Shown in pieces: positions 1-6,722 of a stretch of 9,887 nucleotides of DNA. Made by a program: the position numbers and the translations under genes. Every line of letters begins with the position of its first letter. Within the stretch, counting starts at the first letter, position 1. The DNA comes from Clostridiales bacterium (GTDB lineage Bacteria; Bacillota; Clostridia; Lutisporales; Lutisporaceae): contig JAAYKT010000455.1 in assembly GCA_012522255.1 (NCBI GenBank), positions 1 to 9,887 on the forward strand, given 5' to 3'. The notes under the pieces are model-generated. The model searched no databases. It was given only the letters and a program-made list of their open reading frames with translations, and had not been told where the DNA came from.

Positions 1-3
1 ATT

Positions 4-1221
4 ATGGATAAAGCGGATAGCTTAATTGGGCAGTTAATACAACAAAATGATAAAAGTATTGTTTTGTTGGTTATGGACGGGATCGGCGATATACCAAATA
101 AAGATTATAAGAATTTGACGCCATTGGAATATGCTTCGACACCTAATTTGGATAAACTGGCTAAAGAATCTGTTTTGGGTAGGCACATACCCGTTCAGCC
201 GGGGATTACGCCCGGAAGCGGACCGGGGCATTTGGGGATTTTTGGATATGATCCTGTGAAGTATGAAATAGGAAGGGGAATTTTAGAGGCTGCCGGTATG
301 GATATGGAAATAAAAGACGGTGATATAGCTGCGAGATGTAACTTTGCCTCGGCAGATGAAAATGGGTTTATAATCGATAGGAGAGCCGGTAGGATATCAA
401 CAGAAAAATGCGAAGAAATCTGTAATATCTTAAGCGATAATATAAAAGAAATAGATAATATAAAGATCATGATAAAGGCGGGCATACAGCATAGATTTGT
501 AGTTATTCTTAAAGGTAAGGTTTTGAGTGAAAAGATAACAGATTCAGATCCTCTAACTGAAGGTAAAAGGCCCTTGAAAGTTAAAGCTATAACAGAGGAA
601 GCGGAGTATACAGCTGAAATTGTAAACAGATTCTATCATGAGGCAAGAAAAGTAATTAAAGACCTTAGGCCTGCCAACTCACTTTTAATGCGAGGATTTT
701 CGGAAAGACCAAAAATCTTATCCTTGGGTGAAAGGTTTGGATTAAATCCGGTATGTATCGCTCATTATCCTATGTATAAAGGTTTGTCGAGACTTGTGGG
801 AATGGAGATACTGGATGCAGGTAACAAACCGGAAGATGCATTTAACGTATATGCAGAGAACCATACAAATTATAATTATTTTTTTATACATATAAAATAT
901 ACAGATTCATTTGGTGAGGATGGTAATTTTTTGGAGAAGGTTAGAATAATTGAATCCGTAGATAGTGCTTTGCCCTTGTTATTGAATAAAAAGCCCGATG
1001 TGCTTTGTGTGACTGGCGACCATTCGACGCCGGTTCCTATGAAAAGCCATAGCTGGCATCCGGTTCCCGTACTCATTAACTCTGAATTCTGTGGATTTGA
1101 TGACTGCATTAGATTTACAGAAAATGAATGCAATAAGGGTGGTTTGGGAATATTTCAAAGCAAATACTTAATAAATTATTTGTTGGCAAATGCTTTAAGG
1201 CTTTCAAAGTACGGTGCTTAG
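4..1221 (+). CDS. apgM: 2,3-bisphosphoglycerate-independent phosphoglycerate mutase, archaeal/ApgM type
   Basis: Interconverts 3-phosphoglycerate and 2-phosphoglycerate in cytosolic glycolysis/gluconeogenesis, without the 2,3-bisphosphoglycerate cofactor. The 405-aa protein belongs to the alkaline phosphatase superfamily. It shows the first metal-ligand motif VMDGIGD (D25), the phospho-serine loop GITPGSGPGHLG (S72 as likely nucleophile), an HIKYTDSFGEDG segment near residue 300, and the C-terminal metal/phosphate site VTGDHSTP (D339, H340) followed by SHSWHP (H349, H352). Length suits the ApgM branch (about 400 aa), not the roughly 510-aa GpmI. The ATG at position 4 gives the short N-terminal extension I expect for bacterial ApgM, but the ribosome binding site lies outside the window, so the start is not proven. 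prsW follows after 14 nt, probably on the same transcript. Family and catalytic motifs are seen directly; the physiological role is inferred from the family. Confidence 0.93.
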   Translation: MDKADSLIGQLIQQNDKSIVLLVMDGIGDIPNKDYKNLTPLEYASTPNLDKLAKESVLGRHIPVQPGITPGSGPGHLGIFGYDPVKYEIGRGILEAAGMDMEIKDGDIAARCNFASADENGFIIDRRAGRISTEKCEEICNILSDNIKEIDNIKIMIKAGIQHRFVVILKGKVLSEKITDSDPLTEGKRPLKVKAITEEAEYTAEIVNRFYHEARKVIKDLRPANSLLMRGFSERPKILSLGERFGLNPVCIAHYPMYKGLSRLVGMEILDAGNKPEDAFNVYAENHTNYNYFFIHIKYTDSFGEDGNFLEKVRIIESVDSALPLLLNKKPDVLCVTGDHSTPVPMKSHSWHPVPVLINSEFCGFDDCIRFTENECNKGGLGIFQSKYLINYLLANALRLSKYGA

Positions 1222-1235
1222 GAAAGGAGAAAGAT

Positions 1236-1925
1236 ATGATACTTCTGTTGGCAGCTATAGCTCCTTCCGCTGCACTTATGTATTATTTTTATATGAGGGA
1301 TAAATATGAAAAGGAACCAAGGCACCTTTTAACCAAGGCATTCTTATTAGGAGCTATATCCGTTATTCCAATATTGATAGTCGAAATGAAACTTAATCTG
1401 TTTGACATGGGGGATAAAAGACTCATTGCTGTTGGTTATACAGCTTTTATAGTGGCAGGCTTAGTTGAAGAAGCGTTTAAATTTTTAATGTTTTATATTT
1501 TGATTTGGAATAATGATGAGTTTAATGAAATGTATGATGGTATAGTCTATAGTGTTTTTATTTCCTTGGGATTTGCTACCGTAGAGAATATAGCATATGT
1601 GCTATCCACCGGTTTTAGCGTTGCCCTCTTAAGAGCCATTACTGCAGTACCTGCCCATGCATTATTTGGCGTTGCCATGGGGTATTATCTGGGTATTTCC
1701 AAGTTTGCTCAACAACCATATAAAATAGGGTATTTTTTGTTGGGGTTATTTATACCTATTGTATTGCATGGAGTATATGATTTTATTTTACTGTCCCACA
1801 GATATTATATTACGACTGTATTCTTTTTCTATATGATATACTTATGGAAAAGGGGTATGCGGAAGGTTAAAACACTTATTGCAAATTCTCCATATAAGGA
1901 TTATGGAGGAAAAGAAGACGATTAA
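1236..1925 (+). CDS. prsW: PrsW-family intramembrane metalloprotease
   Basis: Predicted polytopic membrane protein of 229 aa, close to the size of Bacillus subtilis PrsW, which makes the site-1 cut in the anti-sigma factor RsiW. About seven hydrophobic segments are visible, roughly residues 2-19, 34-52, 64-92, 100-127, 130-155, 164-186 and 190-204. Conserved polar motifs sit inside them: VEEAFK (E78, E79, K82), a VEN motif (E117), PAHALFG (H141) and HGVYDF (H178, D182). These match the putative zinc/catalytic residues of the PrsW family. The start is supported by AAAGGAG at 1223-1229, six nt before the ATG. No sigma or anti-sigma gene is present here, so the substrate is unknown. The stop codon overlaps that of the convergent gene on the other strand, and no terminator lies between the two genes. 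Confidence 0.88.
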   Translation: MILLLAAIAPSAALMYYFYMRDKYEKEPRHLLTKAFLLGAISVIPILIVEMKLNLFDMGDKRLIAVGYTAFIVAGLVEEAFKFLMFYILIWNNDEFNEMYDGIVYSVFISLGFATVENIAYVLSTGFSVALLRAITAVPAHALFGVAMGYYLGISKFAQQPYKIGYFLLGLFIPIVLHGVYDFILLSHRYYITTVFFFYMIYLWKRGMRKVKTLIANSPYKDYGGKEDD

Positions 1926-3010
1926 GAGTAGAGAATCTTTGTTCTCCTGTACTTGACATAATCATAAAAAGCTTCCAGCCTGGTTTGATAACCTGACTCA
2001 CCGGTTAACTCATCAACAACCAGGTATAGAATTGGAATGTTATAATCTTTTTCTACTTGTGACAGTATAGTGCGGGAAACTATTTCCGGCATACATGTCA
2101 TGGGATATATTTGAACTAAACCATCGTATTTTTGTAAAGAATAATTTATTGCATGACCTATGCACTGTTGGGTATGGACTCCTATGAGAAAGGGGATATA
2201 TGGTTTTGCAAGGGTTTTTTCTGCTTTATAACTTTTTCTTGCCGTCATCGGTTTAATCAAATTATTCTCTGCCCATCCCTTAATGGTCATGGATCTATGA
2301 ACATGAGCCCCCATATTACCCAGCTTTTCTTCCACATTCAAGTTCGAAAAGGGTTCAATAATGGTGTAAATTTCGCCTATAATGCCAATTTTTACAGGTT
2401 CAATATTGTTATCTATGGGTAATGCCAATAGTTTTTCGTAAGTTATCTTTATAAGGCTTATAATATCTGAAGTTCCGTTGGTATCAAGCACCTTTTTTCT
2501 AAAATTATACATTATATTATTAACGATGGTTTTATCTTTTGTCCTTGGTCTTACATAGTATTGAATCTCGTTTAGCTTATCGATTTCCACACATACATTG
2601 TAGGCATTATATAAGGCTTTTAAGGCTTTTATTCCTTTGCCTCCGCTAAGTTTTTTTATGTTATTAATAAACTTTGGAACACCCTCTTTTGGTGGATCTA
2701 TTATTATAAAATCAACATCATAACCCATATCTTTCAAGATTTCTTTTTGAAGGGGCCCGTAATAGCCGAAACGGCAGGGGCCGCAACTCCCTGTTATTAC
2801 AACAGTATCGGCGCCTGCTTCCAGACTTTTTATATAATTACCCAAGGTTATTTTAAAAGGAAGGCATACATACTCAGGGGATTCTTGAGCGCCAATTTTC
2901 AGGATGTTCTCCGTTGTAAAAGGCGCTATGATGCTCTTGATACCTAAATCGTCAAACATACCTTTTACTGCTATATATACTTCTCCCATGTGCGGATAAG
3001 TAATTTTCAA
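1922..3010 (-). CDS. Acyl-CoA dehydratase activase-related protein (HgdB/DUF2229-like), larger partner
   Basis: A 362-aa protein resembling the 2-hydroxyacyl-CoA dehydratase subunit/activase-related group, whose characterised relatives carry a [4Fe-4S] cluster. Cysteines are placed as expected for that group: C49 in YVCLPFK, C76 and C79 in GSCGPCRFGYYGP, C283 in QQCIGHA and C306 in MTCMPE. The C-terminal block DELTGESGYQTRLEAF is the counterpart of DEHTGEANFNTRLEAF in the upstream gene, so the two are distant paralogues. The start is TTG: GGGAGG (3017-3022) sits six nt before it, and no closer ATG gives the conserved N-terminus. A 5-bp hairpin lies just upstream of that site. Substrate and reaction are unknown. 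The ATPase activase (BadF/BadG/BcrA/BcrD type) that I usually expect next to such pairs is absent from the window. Confidence 0.8.
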   Translation of the reverse strand: MKITYPHMGEVYIAVKGMFDDLGIKSIIAPFTTENILKIGAQESPEYVCLPFKITLGNYIKSLEAGADTVVITGSCGPCRFGYYGPLQKEILKDMGYDVDFIIIDPPKEGVPKFINNIKKLSGGKGIKALKALYNAYNVCVEIDKLNEIQYYVRPRTKDKTIVNNIMYNFRKKVLDTNGTSDIISLIKITYEKLLALPIDNNIEPVKIGIIGEIYTIIEPFSNLNVEEKLGNMGAHVHRSMTIKGWAENNLIKPMTARKSYKAEKTLAKPYIPFLIGVHTQQCIGHAINYSLQKYDGLVQIYPMTCMPEIVSRTILSQVEKDYNIPILYLVVDELTGESGYQTRLEAFYDYVKYRRTKILYS

Positions 3011-3016
3011 CTTCTA

Positions 3017-3042
3017 CCTCCCGGGTTAAGAACCCTCGTTTT
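3017..3042. promoter_or_regulatory. Hairpin beside the ribosome binding site; terminator-like on the + strand
   Basis: GGGTT (3023-3027) and AACCC (3031-3035) form a perfect 5-bp stem with a 3-nt loop. On the minus strand the stem ends exactly where the GGGAGG ribosome binding site of the 1922-3010 gene begins, so it could affect initiation at its TTG start. On the plus strand the same stem is followed by TCGTTTTTT, the shape of a weak intrinsic terminator, which could stop antisense transcripts reading through from prsW. The geometry is seen directly; either function is inference, and a 5-bp stem is short. Confidence 0.35.
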
Positions 3043-3074
3043 TTATTTATTTAAATGCCGTATTATTCATTTTA

Positions 3075-3103
3075 TTGATCATGGGTATAAGATAACGTGT
3101 CAA
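3075..3103 (-). promoter_or_regulatory. Possible promoter for the 1922-3010 gene
   Basis: The minus strand has a perfect TTGACA at 3103-3098 in the gap between the two dehydratase-related genes. A 17-nt spacer leads only to GATCAA (3080-3075), which matches three of six -10 positions. It may give the last gene of the leftward set its own start of transcription, but the -10 is poor. Confidence 0.3.
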
Positions 3104-3157
3104 TTTCATTTTTTATAGTTTTATAAAAAGTTAATGAATACTTTCATAGCGATTTGT

Positions 3158-4120
3158 CTAACATGATAAAGTCATTTTTTTTGTTAAATCTAAAAAAGCT
3201 TCTAAACGTGTATTAAAGTTTGCTTCTCCGGTATGTTCATCCAGAGTTATTGTCATGATGGGTTTTTTATAAGTTCTGTTAGCAATTTTGTGTATCAGTT
3301 CAATAGTGAGAGAGTCAATACCGCAAGCAAAAGATGTTAAAATCAAAAGGCCTTCGATTTTATTGTTTTGCATCATATATAAAGCACTTCCTATCAGGTT
3401 TTTACCGCTGCTCCAAAACATTCTTTTTTCAAGTTTTTGCCCGAAAGACTCTATGACTTTTGAATCAACCATTTCAGGTGTTATAAACCTTATGTTTTTA
3501 TCTGATAATTTTTCCAAAAGATTCATATTCACAAAACTATCATGGAGGAGATATGGATGGGCTATAATTCCGATTATGTGATTGTTGCAAGTGCCATATG
3601 CAGCTTTTTTATCAATAAGTATTGCAGGTGTGCTACCATTAAAAAGATTTGCTTCATAAGATAAATGCGCCTTAACTGCTTTATTTATAGCCTTTTTAAT
3701 ACGCAGGGTGTTCTTTGTGAATTTAAACCCAAGAGTATATAAAGATTTGTAAAGATTGGCATTGTGTTTATATATATTAATTTCTGTATCTATAATAGGC
3801 GGAAGGCCGGTTAGGGAGAATTTGATCATTTCCGGTAGTCCTCCGAATTTTGGGCATATATATTCCTTTTTGTATATGCTTGTTAGCCTTGGTATCAGTA
3901 AACAGTCAACTTTGTCTTTCAGATAATCCGCATGACCATGGTACACTTTAACAGGTAAGCAGGCATCGTCAATACAAAACCTTGAACCAATATCCAATAT
4001 TTCTTTATTGGTTTCGGGGGAAGCAATTATTTCTGCTCCTAATTCAGTCAAAAATGCTTTCGTAAAAGGATAATGTTTGTAAAAATATAATCCCCTTGGA
4101 ACACCTATTTTTATGCTCAA
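3158..4120 (-). CDS. Acyl-CoA dehydratase activase-related protein (DUF2229-like), smaller partner
   Basis: A 320-aa protein beginning MSIKIGVPRGLYFYKHYPF, the N-terminal pattern of the CoA-enzyme-activase-related (DUF2229) group. Candidate cluster-binding cysteines are C49 and C54 in RFCIDDACLPVK, C89 in YICPKFGG and C266 in SFACGID. The C-terminal DEHTGEANFNTRLEAF block is shared with the downstream paralogue. The start is TTG, supported by AGGTGA (4126-4131) five nt upstream; there is no alternative ATG at the conserved N-terminus. That binding site lies inside the arm of a 9-bp hairpin (see the 4119-4163 entry). The gene follows the chromate-transporter pair by 65 nt and precedes the other dehydratase-related gene by 147 nt. 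The pair probably forms a heteromer or acts on the same electron-transfer or dehydration step. Biochemical role unknown. Confidence 0.8.
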   Translation of the reverse strand: MSIKIGVPRGLYFYKHYPFTKAFLTELGAEIIASPETNKEILDIGSRFCIDDACLPVKVYHGHADYLKDKVDCLLIPRLTSIYKKEYICPKFGGLPEMIKFSLTGLPPIIDTEINIYKHNANLYKSLYTLGFKFTKNTLRIKKAINKAVKAHLSYEANLFNGSTPAILIDKKAAYGTCNNHIIGIIAHPYLLHDSFVNMNLLEKLSDKNIRFITPEMVDSKVIESFGQKLEKRMFWSSGKNLIGSALYMMQNNKIEGLLILTSFACGIDSLTIELIHKIANRTYKKPIMTITLDEHTGEANFNTRLEAFLDLTKKMTLSC

Positions 4121-4163
4121 AAAATCACCTCTTCCCCAATAATATTATTATCATGGAAGAGGT
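4119..4163 (-). promoter_or_regulatory. Terminator-like hairpin that buries the ribosome binding site of the 3158-4120 gene
   Basis: A perfect 9-bp inverted repeat, ACCTCTTCC (4127-4135) and GGAAGAGGT (4155-4163), encloses a 19-nt loop that holds its own palindrome AATAATATTATT (4138-4149). Read leftward, the 3' arm GGAAGAGGT contains most of the Shine-Dalgarno site AGGTGA. It is followed by GATTTTTT, whose last bases belong to the TTG start codon. The structure can therefore act as an intrinsic terminator for the chromate-transporter genes, as a ribosome-site blocker for the downstream gene, or both. The pairing is seen directly; the regulatory role is inferred. Confidence 0.6.
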
Positions 4164-4185
4164 ATTTTAAACGTATTAACAAGTA

Positions 4186-4713
4186 TTATAGGCTGTATAG
4201 AATTAATCCCAAACCACCTGATAGAACAATTGTTAATATAGGGCTCAGTTTAAATTTGAAAACGCTGAAAAATGCGAAAATACCTATAGTAACACTTTTA
4301 TAGTCTATCAGAGAAATTTTACCTATAGAAAATCCGGCGGCTGCTATAATACCCAAAACTGCCGGCCTCATGCCCTTAAGAACCCATTTAACCCATTTCT
4401 GACTTTTAAATCTTTTAATATAAACTGATAAAATCAGAGCCAATACCGTTGGCACTGCTAAAACTCCTACTGTTCCCAATATGGAGCCCAAAATGCCTGC
4501 AATTTTATAACCTACATAAGTAGAAGAGTTGACAGCTATTGGACCGGGAGTTATTTCCGCAATTGCAATTATATCTACAAACTCCCTTATATCCAGCCAT
4601 GCTTTGTTTTGTATAATTTCTTTTTGCATGAAAGAAACTATTGCATAACCTCCTCCGAAACTGAAGGCGCCGATTTTTAAAAAGGTTAAGAAAATGTTTA
4701 ATAATAAAGTCAT
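4186..4713 (-). CDS. Chromate transporter family protein, single CHR domain (second of pair)
   Basis: Membrane protein of 175 aa, the size of one CHR domain, i.e. half of the roughly 400-aa fused ChrA. It carries the signature FSFGGGYA (residues 17-24), then EITPGPIAVNSSTYVGY (residues 53-69), followed by several hydrophobic segments. Short CHR proteins usually occur as adjacent pairs, as here, and probably act as a heterodimeric transporter in the cytoplasmic membrane. Family members have been linked to chromate efflux, but the native substrate in anaerobes is uncertain. The ATG overlaps the stop of the upstream partner in ATGA (4710-4713), implying translational coupling. GGAAGGG (4720-4726) lies six nt upstream of the start. 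Confidence 0.9.
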   Translation of the reverse strand: MTLLLNIFLTFLKIGAFSFGGGYAIVSFMQKEIIQNKAWLDIREFVDIIAIAEITPGPIAVNSSTYVGYKIAGILGSILGTVGVLAVPTVLALILSVYIKRFKSQKWVKWVLKGMRPAVLGIIAAAGFSIGKISLIDYKSVTIGIFAFFSVFKFKLSPILTIVLSGGLGLILYSL

Positions 4714-5246
4714 TTATTTCCCTTCCTGCTTTTATTGGATAATAGCCCGAGTACACCTGCAATCACAATTGTCAAAAATGGGTGGATGTTAAAAAATGCA
4801 ATGGCAACAAATGCACTGATTGCTATAGTAATGTTAAATATCTTGAAACCTAAAAATTTTGAAAGATTTGTAACTGCATATAGCATTAGCCCTGCTACTG
4901 CCGGCCTTATTCCACTGAAAATATGCTGTACAATTACGTTGTCTCTGATGGTTGAAAAAAATAAGGCAATAGCCAATATAATAAGAAACGATGGTAAGGC
5001 TGTTGCAAAAACGGCTGTTAAGGAACCTATAGGGCCTGCAAGCCTATATCCGACATAGGTAGCCGAATTAGTGGCCAAGGGGCCGGGAAGGCTGTTGGTA
5101 ATAGCGAGGGCATCCAAAAAGTCTTCTTGAGAAATCCACTTTTTATCCTCAACTACTTCTTTTTGTATGACAGGTATCATTGCATAACCGCCACCAATAG
5201 TAAAACAACCTATTTTAAAAAATGTAATAAAAATTTCTTTGAGCAT
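4710..5246 (-). CDS. Chromate transporter family protein, single CHR domain (first of pair)
   Basis: The 178-aa partner of the next gene, with the same architecture: an N-terminal CFTIGGGYAMIPVIQKE block (residues 14-30) and NSLPGPLATNSATYVGYRLAG (starting at residue 51), then hydrophobic helices to a short basic tail (KSRKGNK). The paralogous halves presumably insert as a two-subunit anion permease. Start is ATG with AGGTGAT (5251-5257) four nt upstream. It is the first gene of the leftward set and sits about 28 nt behind the predicted transcription start of a good sigma-A-type promoter. Substrate (chromate, sulfate or another anion) cannot be told from sequence. Confidence 0.9.
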   Translation of the reverse strand: MLKEIFITFFKIGCFTIGGGYAMIPVIQKEVVEDKKWISQEDFLDALAITNSLPGPLATNSATYVGYRLAGPIGSLTAVFATALPSFLIILAIALFFSTIRDNVIVQHIFSGIRPAVAGLMLYAVTNLSKFLGFKIFNITIAISAFVAIAFFNIHPFLTIVIAGVLGLLSNKSRKGNK

Positions 5247-5280
5247 TTATATCACCTATCTTTAAAAAGAATACATTTAA

Positions 5281-5309
5281 ATATTAAGCCATTTGAAATA
5301 TCATGTCAA
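5281..5309 (-). promoter_or_regulatory. Promoter for the leftward chromate-transporter genes
   Basis: On the minus strand TTGACA (5309-5304) is followed by exactly 17 nt and TAATAT (5286-5281). This is the best sigma-A-type promoter in the window. It gives a leader of about 28 nt before the ATG at 5246. Confidence 0.7.
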
Positions 5310-5315
5310 ATCGGC
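5288..5315. promoter_or_regulatory. Inverted repeat overlapping the chromate-transporter promoter (candidate operator)
   Basis: ATTTGA (5291-5296) and TCAAAT (5306-5311) are perfect complementary arms around a 9-nt centre that itself has symmetric AT pairs. GCC (5288-5290) and GGC (5313-5315) extend the dyad with one unpaired base. It covers the -35 element and the whole spacer of the leftward promoter, the usual place for a repressor site. The dyad is seen; the binding protein is unknown, and no regulator gene is adjacent. Confidence 0.45.
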
Positions 5316-5374
5316 CATGTGTCATTACTGTTCAAACTTTGTGTTAGTAAAAGGTTGGAAAGGTGAAATACTCG

Positions 5375-5387
5375 GCATACTTTATGC
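5375..5387. repeat. Short perfect dyad upstream of the ahcY-like promoter
   Basis: GCATA (5375-5379) and TATGC (5383-5387) flank a 3-nt centre, 10 nt upstream of the predicted -35 of the rightward promoter. It could be a regulator site. A 5-bp dyad in AT-rich DNA can easily be chance. Confidence 0.25.
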
Positions 5388-5397
5388 TAAATAAAAT

Positions 5398-5426
5398 ATG
5401 AACAATAGCAGAATATAAAGTATAAT
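5398..5426 (+). promoter_or_regulatory. Promoter for the SAH-recycling operon
   Basis: A perfect TATAAT at 5421-5426 is preceded, after 17 nt, by ATGAAC (5398-5403), a half-matching -35. The resulting leader is about 40 nt, too short for a SAM or SAH riboswitch, and none of their conserved elements is visible. Confidence 0.55.
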
Positions 5427-5471
5427 GAAAATATATCCATGAAGTAAAGTAAAAATCGGAGGAGATAATTC

Positions 5472-6722
5472 GTGAGGAAAAGTTTAGTTAGAAATATAAA
5501 GTTAGCACCTTCGGGTCAAAAGAAAATTAATTGGGTTAAGAAAAATATGCCTGTACTTTCATTGATAGAAAAAGAGTTTAACCATGATAGGCTGCTAAGC
5601 GGAATAAGAATTGCCATGTCAATACATTTGGAAGCAAAAACAGCATATTTGGCTAAAGTTCTAAAGGCCGCAGGCGCGGAAGCAGCTGTAACGGGCAGCA
5701 ACCCTTTATCAACTCAGGATGATGTAGCAGCTGCTTTGTCAGAGGATGATATATATGTGTATGCATGGCATGGCGCCACATCAGAAGAATATAACAAACA
5801 TTTGAATTCGGTATTGGATATAAAACCAAATATCATAATAGATGATGGCGGCGATCTGGTTCAATTACTACATAGTAGCAGAAAAGAACTGGCGGTTGAT
5901 ATTTTTGGAGGTTGTGAAGAAACCACGACAGGAGTAATAAGACTGAGATCCAGAGAAAAAGCAAATCAATTGAATTTTCCGATGATTTCAGTCAATGATG
6001 CCAAGTGTAAATACTTATTTGATAACAGATATGGTACAGGTCAATCAGTATGGGATGGAATAATGAGAACCACAAACCTTATTATTGCCGGTAAAACAGT
6101 GGTTGTAATCGGATATGGCTGGTGCGGCAAAGGTGTTGCAAATAAAGCAAAAGGGCTTGGTGCAAATGTCATAGTATGCGAGGTGGACCCCATAAAAGCC
6201 TTAGAAGCATATATGGATGGTTTCAGGGTTATGCCTGTTATTGAAGCATCACCCATCGGGGATATTTTTATAACTGTAACCGGCTGCAGTAAAGCATTAA
6301 ACAGAGATAATTTTATGCTAATGAAAAATGGGGTATTGCTAGCAAACGCGGGACATTTTGATGTAGAGATATGGAAACCGGATTTGGAATCTATTGCTGA
6401 TGACATAAAGTCTGTGAAGGATAATATTGTTTCGTATGTCCTAAATGATGGAAGAATTATTAATTTGCTTGGGGAAGGCAGATTAGTAAATTTAGCTGCA
6501 GGTGACGGGCATCCGGCAGAAATAATGGATATGAGCTTTGCTTTGCAAGCTTTATGTGTGAAATATATTAATGATAACCATAAAAGCTTGAGTAATAGGG
6601 TATATGATGTACCGGATGAAATAGATAATAAAGTGGCTTATATGAAACTAAGAGGAATAGGATTAGAAATAGATAAGCTTACAAATGAACAAGAGGAATA
6701 TCTGAAGGGTTGGGGTGAATGA
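5472..6722 (+). CDS. ahcY: Adenosylhomocysteinase family protein with HxExK motif; possible S-inosylhomocysteine hydrolase
   Basis: NAD-dependent thioether hydrolase that releases homocysteine from an S-nucleosylhomocysteine. The 416-aa protein is the short form. Visible motifs are a DDGGDL substrate loop, CEETTTG (E149/E150), NDAKCKYLFDNRYG with the catalytic set K180, D184 and N185, the NAD-binding GYGWCGKG (G214-G221) and NAGHFD. Two base-contacting sites differ from classical enzymes. HLEAK (H52, E54, K56) replaces the usual HxTxE/Q. GDGHPAE (D345, H347) stands where human SAHase has MGHP. I recall this HxExK version from S-inosylhomocysteine hydrolase of Methanocaldococcus and from thermophile enzymes. 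The start is GTG with GGAGG (5458-5462) nine nt upstream. The stop overlaps the start of an SAH/MTA deaminase gene, which fits an S-inosylhomocysteine substrate. Family call is firm; substrate is inference. Confidence 0.92.
   Translation: MRKSLVRNIKLAPSGQKKINWVKKNMPVLSLIEKEFNHDRLLSGIRIAMSIHLEAKTAYLAKVLKAAGAEAAVTGSNPLSTQDDVAAALSEDDIYVYAWHGATSEEYNKHLNSVLDIKPNIIIDDGGDLVQLLHSSRKELAVDIFGGCEETTTGVIRLRSREKANQLNFPMISVNDAKCKYLFDNRYGTGQSVWDGIMRTTNLIIAGKTVVVIGYGWCGKGVANKAKGLGANVIVCEVDPIKALEAYMDGFRVMPVIEASPIGDIFITVTGCSKALNRDNFMLMKNGVLLANAGHFDVEIWKPDLESIADDIKSVKDNIVSYVLNDGRIINLLGEGRLVNLAAGDGHPAEIMDMSFALQALCVKYINDNHKSLSNRVYDVPDEIDNKVAYMKLRGIGLEIDKLTNEQEEYLKGWGE

Noticed and set aside
3126..3147. Terminator after the 3158-4120 gene (minus strand ATGAA/TTCAT stem then CTTTTT)
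   Set aside because: The 5-bp stem is almost all A-T and would be unstable; it could be chance in AT-rich DNA.
4505..4762. 85-aa minus-strand reading frame across the junction of the two chromate-transporter genes
   Set aside because: It overlaps the two well-supported transporter frames and its translation resembles no family I know.
4186..5246. A single chromate transporter gene split by a frameshift
   Set aside because: Each half has its own ribosome binding site and a full CHR signature, and the ATGA overlap is typical of natural two-gene pairs.
5427..5471. SAM or SAH riboswitch in the ahcY-like leader
   Set aside because: The predicted leader is about 40 nt, with no hairpins or conserved core.
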